From NCBI RefSeq assembly GCF_002994745.2, contig NC_037093.1, forward strand, positions 10,094,400 to 10,158,399: DNA of 64,000 nucleotides, read 5' to 3'. Shown piece by piece: positions 32,931 through 44,884 of this stretch (positions are counted from its first letter, which is position 1; each line of letters begins with the position of its first letter). Position numbers and translations under genes: made by a program. Origin of the DNA: Rosa chinensis. Taxonomy: Eukaryota > Streptophyta > Magnoliopsida > Rosales > Rosaceae. The notes under the pieces were generated by a model. It saw nothing but the letters and a program-made list of their open reading frames with translations, ran no database searches and was not told the DNA's origin.

Positions 32931-33596
32931 CTTGGCCATTCATGATGCTAGGATTATGGGACAGCAGTCACAACACAACATTTTAACAATTCAAGTGATA
33001 TATGAGATATATGGTGAATCAATAAGAGGAAAATATCAACCCTCATGTAACCCAAAAAAGCCAATCTTTAATTCATAATGTTGTCCTATAATATAGATTT
33101 CTTTACGGTAAAAATATTTTCTCATCATGTATCATCTTTTTTAATATGGTATAGCATATATATAGCATTTGTTTTTTGGTTTTCTGCATTAGAAATTTAG
33201 TATACCATAATTGATTAGTGTTTCATGCATGTGTGTTACTGCATGTAAGTAATCATGCGTGTGTGTTATTGCCTAGTAACCAAGTGAATATTCATTACAT
33301 ATCCATGACACTTGCAGTACGTACTATTGTTTTTCCTTGCAGATCTACATTGTGGCTTCCAAGTTTTTATTTTTTGTTTTTTGAAATACAACATCATTCA
33401 CACAATTAATCTTAGCCATTAAAAGATTTAAAATCCAATGGTCTATAAGAAGTGTCAAAAATTGTGTAAATTCATGTGTCCCTTGATCCTGACCCAAGCA
33501 TATCTTTTGTATGGGCTCACCTCTTATATTTTGAAAAATCCCCGGCCGGTCCGCCAGTGTTTATGTACTTCGACATTCCTCATGCTTTCCAGGTTT
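32931..33596 (+). other. 3' flank of peptide copy d
   Basis: Non-coding sequence repeated after the U1 and U2 copies (52836 and 58624). It includes AT-rich stretches and ends GCTTTCCAGGTTTCCAGA, where the three-LTR element has inserted. In U1 and U2 this end runs uninterrupted into the next unit. Confidence 0.75.
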
Positions 33597-34158
33597 CCAG
33601 ATGACAGGACCCGCCCCGGATTTCACCTTGAAATCCGAAGTGACCCTGCGGGGCCCTCCTTAGAAGAAATTCTACCAAAAATTTGGCAGAACTTCCCCTA
33701 AAATGGGCTACCCAAACCTGTAGAAAACATTTACACTCCTCAATCAATTCATCCTTATGCTCCTGGAGCCACCCTGCTCCCCAAATCAACATCAGTCTCC
33801 AATTCACAAAACACGCATCCCAACTCAAATATCATAAATCCCATAAGTAATCAGAGCAATTCTAACAGAAAGGTATAAGAGGAAAACCTAATTCAACGAC
33901 AGATGCGGAAGCCATGCTGTTGATTATGCCTCAACTCCGTGTACGCCCGACCGCAACCAATTCGCTTGCAAACTGGGCATTTGAAACCGAAGGGCCCAGG
34001 GGAAAGTACATAAAATACGTTAGCGTGAGTGGACAAAAATAAACAATTTTTAAACCAAGTGGATTTTATACTTTCCCATATATATATTTCCTTAAAAACT
34101 CTCGATGCATGTAACGATTCAGAAAACAATTCACGAGAAGCCCTGCTCAAGAAAAACC

Positions 34159-34270
34159 GATTAGCCCCGCTAGTCACAAACAACCGAGAGGAAAGATCGA
34201 AACTCCGATACTCGACAGGATAAAACCAGCCCCGCTGGTTACACGGAAATCAGACTAGGCCCCACTAGTC
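34159..34270 (-). other. Three short hairpins with C4-loops in LTR 1
   Basis: GATTAG-CCCCG-CTAGTC-like at 34159-34175 (one wobble), AACCAG-CCCCG-CTGGTT at 34224-34240 (perfect 6-bp stem) and GACTAG-GCCCCA-CTAGTC at 34253-34270 (perfect 6-bp stem). All are repeated unchanged in LTR 2 and LTR 3. In the minus-strand transcript the loops would be G-rich. Confidence 0.55.
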
Positions 34271-34337
34271 GAGAAATGGTAAGATATAAGGAAGAGATAT
34301 CACCATACGGGAAATGGAGCCTCTCAGGCTCTACCTA

Positions 34338-34567
34338 CCCTCAACTGCCACTCACACATAGATTGTGCGAGGAGGAGAACTAATAACCTCAACTTCCACT
34401 CACACATAGATTGTGCGAGGAGGAGACCAAATGACCTCGACTGCCACCCACGTGAGGAGGAGAATAAATCACCTCTACTGCCACTCACCAACACAAAGTA
34501 GGTGAGGAGGAGAACAAGCTACCTCAACTGCCACTCACCAACACAAAGTCAGTGAGGAGGAGACCTA
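34338..34567 (-). repeat. Minisatellite with internal hairpins in LTR 1
   Basis: Five units of 35-55 bp, each with CTGCCACTCAC or CTTCCACTCAC, a short loop, then GTGAGGAGGAGA or GTGCGAGGAGGAGA. Stems such as CTCACC/GGTGAG are kept while the loop differs (ACATAGAT versus AACACAAAGTA). The same array lies at about 39979-40208 and 45621-45850. Confidence 0.8.
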
Positions 34568-36435
34568 ATAACATAACCCGCGTATGGTGAGGAAAAATCA
34601 TCGAAAACCAGTAAATCCATGTAGCTTCCCCATATTTCTCACGAGATAGAAACCATGTATTCAACGACGTGACCCCGCACGCCAAGATTACTCTAAATCT
34701 CAAAATGGATAAGTGAGAAATAGGAATAAATCGACGGCGTGTCCCACACGCCCAGATATTCTCAAATCCGTAACCAAAACCGGAAATTAGAATAGGTAAA
34801 TCCCATTTCCAAAAATTTCTCAAAGTCTCCAAGAAGCCAACCAAATCCAAAATCCTTAATTAGGCATTCCCGATGCCAAAACCGAAAGTCAATAAACAAT
34901 TGAGAATATCCAATTCCATTGAAACTCATCTTAAAATCTTCCAGGAGCTTAACTCGGTGATTAGAAATATACTTAATTCCGGAAAATTACCTCGGAAATA
35001 AGCAATTGTCAAATAATATTATAAATCATAATCAACCTTTGAAACTCATTATCGACAGCCAATCCACGAGATAAACTGAGATCGAATTTCCGAAAATCAA
35101 ATCATTTGCTCAATAAGTAATATGATTAAAACTAGAGCATTATTTAAGAAAATAAATGCATGCATCAATATTTAAAAATAAAAGTCCACTCACAGTACTA
35201 TTGGGCAACCCCGCAAACGAGTTCCTTCATCTAACCGTAGCTCGTGACATTGCCCTGTACACAATTATATTTCCGTAAACGGCAATCCGATAAAATAATT
35301 ACGAACTTAAACGAAATCCGAAAATCTCTATCTCCATTACTTCTCAAATTCACCCCAAACCTCTTCCACAACACCAATTCCTCAATTTATATATTCCACA
35401 ACGAAAACGAGGGAGATCCAACGGCCGGATTTCCCACAATTCAATCACAAAACTCCAAATTTCAGAAATTCACAAACAATTCCAAACTCCTCCAAAATTC
35501 ACCAAACTTCACATGCAAGCTCTATGATAATTATAGAATTTAACTAGCCAGAAATTGAAATTGAAAAGCTACCCTAGCCGCCGTTACAGCCGCCCACAGT
35601 GGCGGCGCCGCCGCCACTGCCACCAACTCCAATGGACACCAAAATTTGACAGCGGCACCTACTCAACACACTGATTCAACTTCTCAACTACAACATTCCC
35701 AAATAACAATTAAAAACGGCCGAAATCGATCAATGAACAAAACCCAGAAATCCTCAAGAACCCTAGAATTTCAATTCGTCGATTCGGCATCTACACAATA
35801 AATCGTGATACAAGGCCATAGGGGAAATGATCAGTGATGAAAACCGAACCTTCGACGGCGAGATGGGGACCGGAGGTGGCCGATACCGCCGGAAATCGGC
35901 AAAAACCTCAAATTGCAGCCGGAGGGGATTTTGCTTCGATCCGTGCTTTTCCGGTCAAATCGTCGAAAACCAAGGTTACTAGGGTGATCGGAGGGAGGAG
36001 GCGCTCCTCTGATGACCGGTGGCACGCCGGTTGGTGGCCGGAAAGTGGCAAATCGAAAGGGAGAAGAAAAATGGCCGAACCGGAGAAAAGAGAGGTCGGG
36101 GGAGAGGAGAGAGAAGAGGAAGGGTGGGTTTCCGGAAAATGGACACCTACCCTGGGTAAATTCCTATTTTAATCAAAAATTACCATGAACAGTAACTTCA
36201 CATTTTTGGCCATAACTCTCGCATACTAAGTCCGATTTTTACGCACCACATATGCACGCGCTCGGTTTAACGTCCCCTACAACTTTCATGAAGAACCTTT
36301 CCTCAAATTTTGACCCGAACAAAAAGTCAACTTTTAGGGCCACTAAAATACCGAATTAGGGTAAAAAGTAAGAGCAGTTGTCGTTTACCGTCCAAATGAC
36401 TAGTAAACGGGTAAGTGAAAATACGGGATGTTACA

Positions 36436-36448
36436 TTCTCCCCTCCTT
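36436..36448 (-). promoter_or_regulatory. Polypurine tract, internal region 1
   Basis: Minus strand AAGGAGGGGAGAA directly before the 3' LTR start TGTAACATCC, as required for plus-strand priming. Confidence 0.9.
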
Positions 36449-39228
36449 ATAAAAATTTCGTCCTCGAAATTTCAAACCGTCGAAGAGTACACCTCAACCC
36501 GAAGTACTGCTCAAACACGTAGAACTTAGTTCCAAAAAAAAATGTTCCAAGAGTTGGCCGATCGAATAAGAAGATCAAACTTAAATAAAATAGCATCCTT
36601 AGATAACTAGAAAAACTCTCTCTCATAACTACTCCACCTGTTCCAAGTAGAACATTTCCAACCATCTGTCCGACATCACCTCATAACAATTCTACTACAG
36701 GTATGACATTATAGAAAAGTTCTAAATTCTGTATGTGTCAAATCCTCTAATGGACACATACCTCTAATGGACTATGATGCATCCAACAACACTAGAAATT
36801 GCTCCTAATCTGATCCAAAATATGACCAACAGGAAAATAAATTCAACATTTAGAAAGGAAAAATCCTCAAACTGGAATCTGGTCAGAGGCAACAATCCCA
36901 ACAAAATTCACAACATCCCTTGTTGACTCAACAGTTTTAAAGTATAGATATGCCCTCAAGCATTACCAAAAAGTCTTATCCACTCCTAAGCAACAATTTG
37001 CAAAAACTCTTTTGCTCAAAACAACCAGGAGAGAGTCGAATAAGAGCCCAAATAGAAAAGCTCAAAGTCACTTAATTAAACAAATAACACTTTGCGTACC
37101 ATAGAAACAGAGTCTACTTCCCAAGACAGGAAAACAAGATATCGAAGAGGTTCATTGTCTAATGGTACAAGAATCACTAGAAATCAGTTATTTAAAACAA
37201 CGGTGAACTTGCAAGTACTAGAATATAGCCAACTCCTTTTATTTAACTTAAGGCCAAAACTGATAAACAACAATTGTCCTTACCGAAAAGAGGATAAGAT
37301 CACCACAAATCCACTCCTCAATCGACGCTTAACTTATAAAATTTCAGCTACAACAAGAATTCCTATGACTTCCCTGTGCTAACCAAAATTGCACCAAAAA
37401 CTTTCCAAATCTTCTCACCAAGAATTATTCCAATAACATAACTCAATCATAGTAGCTCAACAATTAGTACTTAAATATCTATTGAACCCTTGATAGAACA
37501 TAAGCCCAATCAATTTATTTCAACTCAACTCCTACTTCCTGTTCAAGTCGTCTTAACTTTAGATAAGTGGTGACCGGATTTCACTCATACCAACAACTTC
37601 CTATACATTTCCAATTAAAGGTCACCAGGGTGACAAAGTTCGCTCAATTCCTCCAAAGAAATCCATTACACATAATCGATTCAAGCAATAATCAATCTCC
37701 CAAGGTAGCTAACACAATTCACAAGATCTTTCCTTTATATAAGTCATAGGACACCCGTCCAACATCTTGTAGCACACCAAGCGATATCCGGATCCGAACG
37801 TGGTCCCACCACAATAATGATCCAATTTGCTCAAATAATCATCACTGAAGTACATCACTTAAAACATACTACAATACCTTCCACCCAAGATAACAAGAGT
37901 CTTGGTCAAGCCTTAACTTAAAATATTTCCGGAGCTAACTGAAAACTTATTTCCTTAAAGTTATTCCACCATCCACTAATATCATATCACAACCCATTCG
38001 TCCGGCAAACTTCCACTAAGAGTTTATCACAATTCAACCTTCAAGGCTCCGTGATTCAAAACTCGAATCAGATTCCGTATCACAAAGTAATTCCGTTTGA
38101 ACTTCTAAGAACACCCAACTATAACACTATCACTATTCCCCAAATTTACGTATAACCGTTTCACTCATAAATGGATAAGCAAAGGAATCCATTTGCATAA
38201 TACCACATACGAAGAGTTGATTCCAACTCTCCCATTTATTTACCGACCAAAGTCGTAACTCTATTATAAAACCTTAAGCATTCTTCCGATTCTCGAACTT
38301 CAAGCACATAACTACAAAAGCCCACTCTTGTTAATCTCCCTACTCGTTATCATCCAAGACTCAGGAAGACAAAACTAAAAGTTGTAGTATCTGAAATCAA
38401 TTCTTTTATTCCGAGCAAAACTATGCTCATACACCCTGGTTAGGGTACGACTCAAAATGACAATTTCTAAAAAAAAAAATTCTCATTCTACTTACAAGTC
38501 TCATTTACTGTTATCACTTCTCACTTGCCATCATCAGTGACCATAGCCACATGAAAACACAACCTCTAGACATAACAACCCAGAATAATTATTCAATTTT
38601 CTCTGTAAATGGTTTCCAACACTGAGGTTCTCAAAGAACCACCAAAAACTTCCAATAATATTTCAAATGTTACTTAACAACCAATCACATCACAAAACAC
38701 CTTTCCCGAAACTTGGTTCAAAGTCAAAACCACCATTATTACCAAGTCCATTTCCACCCACAATCCTGATTTCCGAAGCAATCATATCATCTAGAGACAG
38801 CCCAAAGCTATTGTCGCTCGTCTCAGACACTCAAACACAACTCGAACTCTGGTTTCCGCACCTTAATCCCTGCCCCAACAAACTTGTTGGCATCAAGGAA
38901 AAGACAACCACAACATTTTCCTCGAATCACATTTCGTAGCTCAATTCGAAACTGTAGAGTAGCCTTACTCTACCACTACTAGGGACAGGTGCATGACATG
39001 TATCAATCTGACACGTAGCGAAGTCCCTATGAGGTCGGCGTACAGGAGGCATAGAATCTAAGGAACACCAACAAGATATGTACCGTACACACTTGATGAG
39101 TACAACAGCACCGAAGAGTATATGATGGGGAACCGCTGCAGTCGGGCCATCACTCGGGAGGTACTGAGTAACAACAAGCATATACGGTAACTAGATATGA
39201 TCAAGTCTACAGAACCTGACAACCTAAT

Positions 39229-39240
39229 GCTCTGATACCA
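39229..39240 (-). promoter_or_regulatory. tRNA-Met primer binding site, internal region 1
   Basis: Minus strand TGGTATCAGAGC, the standard plant initiator-tRNA-Met primer site, two bases from the LTR edge. Confidence 0.92.
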
Positions 39241-39242
39241 AC

Positions 39243-42076
39243 TGACAGGACCCGCCCCGGATTTCACCTTGAAATCCGAAGTGACCCTGCGGGGCCCACC
39301 TTAGAAGAAATTCTACCAAAAATTTGGCAGAACTTCCCCTAAAATGGGCTACCCAAACCTGTAGAAAACATTTACACTCCTCAATCAATTCATCCTTATG
39401 CTCCTGGAGCCACCCTGCTCCCCAAATCAACATCAGTCTCCAATTCACAAAACACGCATCCCAACTCAAATATCATAAATCCCATAAGTAATCAGAGCAA
39501 TTCTAACAGAAAGGTATAAGAGGAAAACCTAATTCAACGACAGATGCGGAAGCCATGCTGTTGATTATGCCTCAACTCCGTGTACGCCCGACCGCAACCA
39601 ATTCGCTTGCAAACTGGGCATTTGAAACCGAAGGGCCCAGGGGAAAGTACATAAAATACGTTAGCGTGAGTGGACAAAAATAAACAATTTTTAAACCAAG
39701 TGGATTTTATACTTTCCCATATATATATTTCCTTAAAAACTCTCGATGCATGTAACGATTCAGAAAACAATTCACGAGAAGCCCTGCTCAAGAAAAACCG
39801 ATTAGCCCCGCTAGTCACAAACAACCGAGAGGAAAGATCGAAACTCCGATACTCGACAGGATAAAACCAGCCCCGCTGGTTACACGGAAATCAGACTAGG
39901 CCCCACTAGTCGAGAAATGGTAAGATATAAGGAAGAGATATCACCATACGGGAAATGGAGCCTCTCAGGCTCTACCTACCCTCAACTGCCACTCACACAT
40001 AGATTGTGCGAGGAGGAGAACTAATAACCTCAACTTCCACTCACACATAGATTGTGCGAGGAGGAGACCAAATGACCTCGACTGCCACCCACGTGAGGAG
40101 GAGAATAAATCACCTCTACTGCCACTCACCAACACAAAGTAGGTGAGGAGGAGAACAAGCTACCTCAACTGCCACTCACCAACACAAAGTCAGTGAGGAG
40201 GAGACCTAATAACATAACCCGCGTATGGTGAGGAAAAATCATCGAAAACCAGTAAATCCATGTAGCTTCCCCATATTTCTCACGAGATAGAAACCATGTA
40301 TTCAACGACGTGACCCCGCACGCCAAGATTACTCTAAATCTCAAAATGGATAAGTGAGAAATAGGAATAAATCGACGGCGTGTCCCACACGCCCAGATAT
40401 TCTCAAATCCGTAACCAAAACCGGAAATTAGAATAGGTAAATCCCATTTCCAAAAATTTCTCAAAGTCTCCAAGAAGCCAACCAAATCCAAAATCCTTAA
40501 TTAGGCATTCCCGATGCCAAAACCGAAAGTCAATAAACAATTGAGAATATCCAATTCCATTGAAACTCATCTTAAAAATCTTCCAGGAGCTTAACTCGGT
40601 GATTAGAAATATACTTAATTCCGGAAAATTACCTCGGAAATAAGCAATTGTCAAATAATATTATAAATCATAATCAACCTTTGAAACTCATTATCGACAG
40701 CCAATCCACGAGATAAACTGAGATCGAATTTCCGAAAATCAAATCATTTGCTCAATAAGTAATATGATTAAAACTAGAGCATTATTTAAGAAAATAAATG
40801 CATGCATCAATATTTAAAATAAAAGTCCACTCACAGTACTATTGGGCAACCCCGCAAACGAGTTCCTTCATCTAACCGTAGCTCGTGACATTGCCCTGTA
40901 CACAATTATATTTCCGTAAACGGCAATCCGATAAAATAATTACGAACTTAAACGAAATCCGAAAATCTCTATCTCCATTACTTCTCAAATTCACCCCAAA
41001 CCTCTTCCACAACACCAATTCCTCAATTTATATATTCCACAACGAAAACGAGGGAGATCCAACGGCCGGATTTCCCACAATTCAATCACAAAACTCCAAA
41101 TTTCAGAAATTCACAAACAATTCCAAACTCCTCCAAAATTCACCAAACTTCACATGCAAGCTCTATGATAATTATAGAATTTAACTAGCCAGAAATTGAA
41201 ATTGAAAAGCTACCCTAGCCGCCGTTACAGCCGCCCACAGTGGCGGCGCCGCCGCCACTGCCACCAACTCCAATGGACACCAAAATTTGACAGCGGCACC
41301 TACTCAACACACTGATTCAACTTCTCAACTACAACATTCCCAAATAACAATTAAAAACGGCCGAAATCGATCAATGAACAAAACCCAGAAATCCTCAAGA
41401 ACCCTAGAATTTCAATTCGTCGATTCGGCATCTACACAATAAATCGTGATACAAGGCCATAGGGGAAATGATCAGTGATGAAAACCGAACCTTCGACGGC
41501 GAGATGGGGACCGGAGGTGGCCGATACCGCCGGAAATCGGCAAAAACCTCAAATTGCAGCCGGAGGGGATTTTGCTTCGATCCGTGCTTTTCCGGTCAAA
41601 TCGTCGAAAACCAAGGTTACTAGGGTGATCGGAGGGAGGAGGCGCTCCTCTGATGACCGGTGGCACGCCGGTTGGTGGCCGGAAAGTGGCAAATCGAAAG
41701 GGAGAAGAAAAATGGCCGAACCGGAGAAAAGAGAGGTCGGGGGAGAGGAGAGAGAAGAGGAAGGGTGGGTTTCCGGAAAATGGACACCTACCCTGGGTAA
41801 ATTCCTATTTTAATCAAAAATTACCATGAACAGTAACTTCACATTTTTGGCCATAACTCTCGCATACTAAGTCCGATTTTTACGCACCACATATGCACGC
41901 GCTCGGTTTAACGTCCCCTACAACTTTCATGAAGAACCTTTCCTCAAATTTTGACCCGAACAAAAAGTCAACTTTTAGGGCCACTAAAATACCGAATTAG
42001 GGTAAAAAGTAAGAGCAGTTGTCGTTTACCGTCCAAATGACTAGTAAACGGGTAAGTGAAAATACGGGATGTTACA
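39243..42076 (-). repeat. LTR 2 of element C (central LTR), 2834 bp
   Basis: Serves as 5' LTR for internal region 1 and 3' LTR for internal region 2. Nearly identical to LTR 1 and LTR 3 (for example TTTAAAATAAAAG here versus TTTAAAAATAAAAG in the others). Confidence 0.95.
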
Positions 42077-44884
42077 TTCTCCCCTCCTTATAAAAATTTC
42101 GTCCTCGAAATTTCAAACCGTCGAAGAGTACACCTCAACCCGAAGTACTGCTCAAACACGTAGAACTTAGTTCCAAAAAAAAAATGTTCCAAGAGTTGGC
42201 CGATCGAATAAGAAGATCAAACTTAAATAAAATAGCATCCTTAGATAACTAGAAAAACTCTCTCTCATAACTACTCCACCTGTTCCAAGTAGAACATTTC
42301 CAACCATCTGTCCGACATCACCTCATAACAATTCTACTACAGGTATGACATTATAGAAAAGTTCTAAATTCTGTATGTGTCAAATCCTCTAATGGACACA
42401 TACCTCTAATGGACTATGATGCATCCAACAACACTAGAAATTGCTCCTAATCTGATCCAAAATATGACCAACAGGAAAATAAATTCAACATTTAGAAAGG
42501 AAAAATCCTCAAACTGGAATCTGGTCAGAGGCAACAATCCCAACAAAATTCACAACATCCCTTGTTGACTCAACAGTTTTAAAGTATAGATATGCCCTCA
42601 AGCATTACCAAAAAGTCTTATCCACTCCTAAGCAACAATTTGCAAAAACTCTTTTGCTCAAAACAACCAGGAGAGAGTCGAATAAGAGCCCAAATAGAAA
42701 AGCTCAAAGTCACTTAATTAAACAAATAACACTTTGCGTACTATAGAAACAGAGTCTACTTCCCAAGACAGGAAAACAAGATATCGAAGAGGTTCATTGT
42801 CTAATGGTACAAGAATCACTAGAAATCAGTTATTTAAAACAACGGTGAACTTGCAAGTACTAGAATATAGCCAACTCCTTTTATTTAACTTAAGGCCAAA
42901 ACTGATAAACAACAATTGTCCTTACCGAAAAGAGGATAAGATCACCACAAATCCACTCCTCAATCGACGCTTAACTTATAAAATTTCAGCTACAACAAGA
43001 ATTCCTATGACTTCCCTGTGCTAACCAAAATTGCACCAAAAACTTTCCAAATCTTCTCACCAAGAATTATTCCAATAACATAACTCAATCATAGTAGCTC
43101 AACAATTAGTACTTAAATATCTATTGAACCCTTGATAGAACATAAGCCCAATCAATTTATTTCAACTCAACTCCTACTTCCTGTTCAAGTCGTCTTAACT
43201 TTAGATAAGTGGTGACCGGATTTCACTCATACCAACAACTTCCTATACATTTCCAATTAAAGGTCACCAGGGTGACAAAGTTCGCTCAATTCCTCCAAAG
43301 AAATCCATTACACATAATCGATTCAAGCAATAATCAATCTCCCAAGGTAGCTAACACAATTCACAAGATCTTTCCTTTATATAAGTCATAGGACACCCGT
43401 CCAACATCTTGTAGCACACCAAGCGATATCCGGATCCGAACGTGGTCCCACCACAATAATGATCCAATTTGCTCAAATAATCATCACTGAAGTACATCAC
43501 TTAAAACATACTACAATACCTTCCACCCAAGATAACAAGAGTCTTGGTCAAGCCTTAACTTAAAATATTTCCGGAGCTAACTGAAAACTTATTTCCTTAA
43601 AGTTATTCCACCATCCACTAATATCATATCACAACCCATTCGTCCGGCAAACTTCCACTAAGAGTTTATCACAATTCAACCTTCAAGGCTCCGTGATTCA
43701 AAACTCGAATCAGATTCCGTATCACAAAGTAATTCCGTTTGAACTTCTAAGAACACCCAACTATAACACTATCACTATTCCCCAAATTTACGTATAACCG
43801 TTTCACTCATAAATGGATAAGCAAAGGAATCCATTTGCATAATACCACATACGAAGAGTTGATTCCAACTCTCCCATTTATTTACCGACCAAAGTCGTAA
43901 CTCTATTATAAAACCTTAAGCATTCTTCCGATTCTCGAACTTCAAGCACATAACTACAAAAGCCCACTCTTGTTAATCTCCCTACTCGTTATCATCCAAG
44001 ACTCAGGAAGACAAAACTAAAAGTTGTAGTATCTGAAATCAATTCTTTTATTCCGAGCAAAACTATGCTCATACACCCTGGTTAGGGTACGACTCAAAAT
44101 GACAATTTCTAAAAAAAAAAATTCTCATTCTACTTACAAGTCTCATTTACTGTTATCACTTCTCACTTGCCATCATCAGTGACCATAGCCACATGAAAAC
44201 ACAACCTCTAGACATAACAACCCAGAATAATTATTCAATTTTCTCTGTAAATGGTTTCCAACACTGAGGTTCTCAAAGAACCACCAAAAACTTCCAATAA
44301 TATTTCAAATGTTACTTAACAACCAATCACATCACAAAACACCTTTCCCGAAACTTGGTTCAAAGTCAAAACCACCATTATTACCAAGTCCATTTCCACC
44401 CACAATCCTGATTTCCGAAGCAATCATATCATCTAGAGACAGCCCAAAGCTATTGTCGCTCGTCTCAGACACTCAAACACAACTCGAACTCTGGTTTCCG
44501 CACCTTAATCCCTGCCCCAACAAACTTGTTGGCATCAAGGAAAAGACAACCACAACATTTTCCTCGAATCACATTTCGTAGCTCAATTCGAAACTGTAGA
44601 GTAGCCTTACTCTACCACTACTAGGGACAGGTGCATGACATGTATCAATCTGACACGTAGCGAAGTCCCTATGAGGTCGGCGTACAGGAGGCATAGAATC
44701 TAAGGAACACCAACAAGATATGTACCGTACACACTTGATGAGTACAACAGCACCGAAGAGTATATGATGGGGAACCGCTGCAGTCGGGCCATCACTCGGG
44801 AGGTACTGAGTAACAACAAGCATATACGGTAACTAGATATGATCAAGTCTACAGAACCTGACAACCTAATGCTCTGATACCAAC
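42077..44884 (-). other. Internal region 2 of element C (non-coding)
   Basis: 2808-bp near-identical copy of internal region 1 (one visible substitution ACCATAG/ACTATAG near 42741 and an A-run length change near 42182), with its own polypurine tract at 42077-42089. Confidence 0.9.
44871..44882 (-). promoter_or_regulatory. tRNA-Met primer binding site, internal region 2
   Basis: Same TGGTATCAGAGC on the minus strand, two bases inside LTR 3, the 5'-most LTR. Confidence 0.92.

Larger units (their letters stand above)
33602..36435 (-). repeat. LTR 1 of element C (3' LTR), 2834 bp
   Basis: Differs from LTR 2 and 3 by few changes seen by eye (GGGGCCCTCC versus GGGGCCCACC near 33652; a single A length change near 34933). 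It contains GC-rich sequence at 35575-36130 with no convincing gene, and short conserved hairpins at 34159-34270. Confidence 0.95.
36436..39242 (-). other. Internal region 1 of element C (non-coding)
   Basis: 2807 bp without an open frame above about 100 residues and no Gypsy protein motif on either strand. Bounded by the polypurine tract (minus AAGGAGGGGAGAA, 36436-36448) and the PBS (minus TGGTATCAGAGC, 39229-39240). Confidence 0.85.

Noticed and set aside
33580..33828. Repeated short ORFs in element C LTRs (for example minus-strand 81-82-residue and 96-residue frames)
   Set aside because: They are identical in each LTR simply because the LTR is repeated; they cross the LTR edge or lack any domain, and gag/pol motifs are absent.
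35834..36172. GC-rich 112-residue frame in LTR 1 (and copies at 41475 and 47117)
   Set aside because: Low-complexity Arg/Glu/Gly composition, open on both strands, no family resemblance; a by-product of GC-rich LTR sequence.
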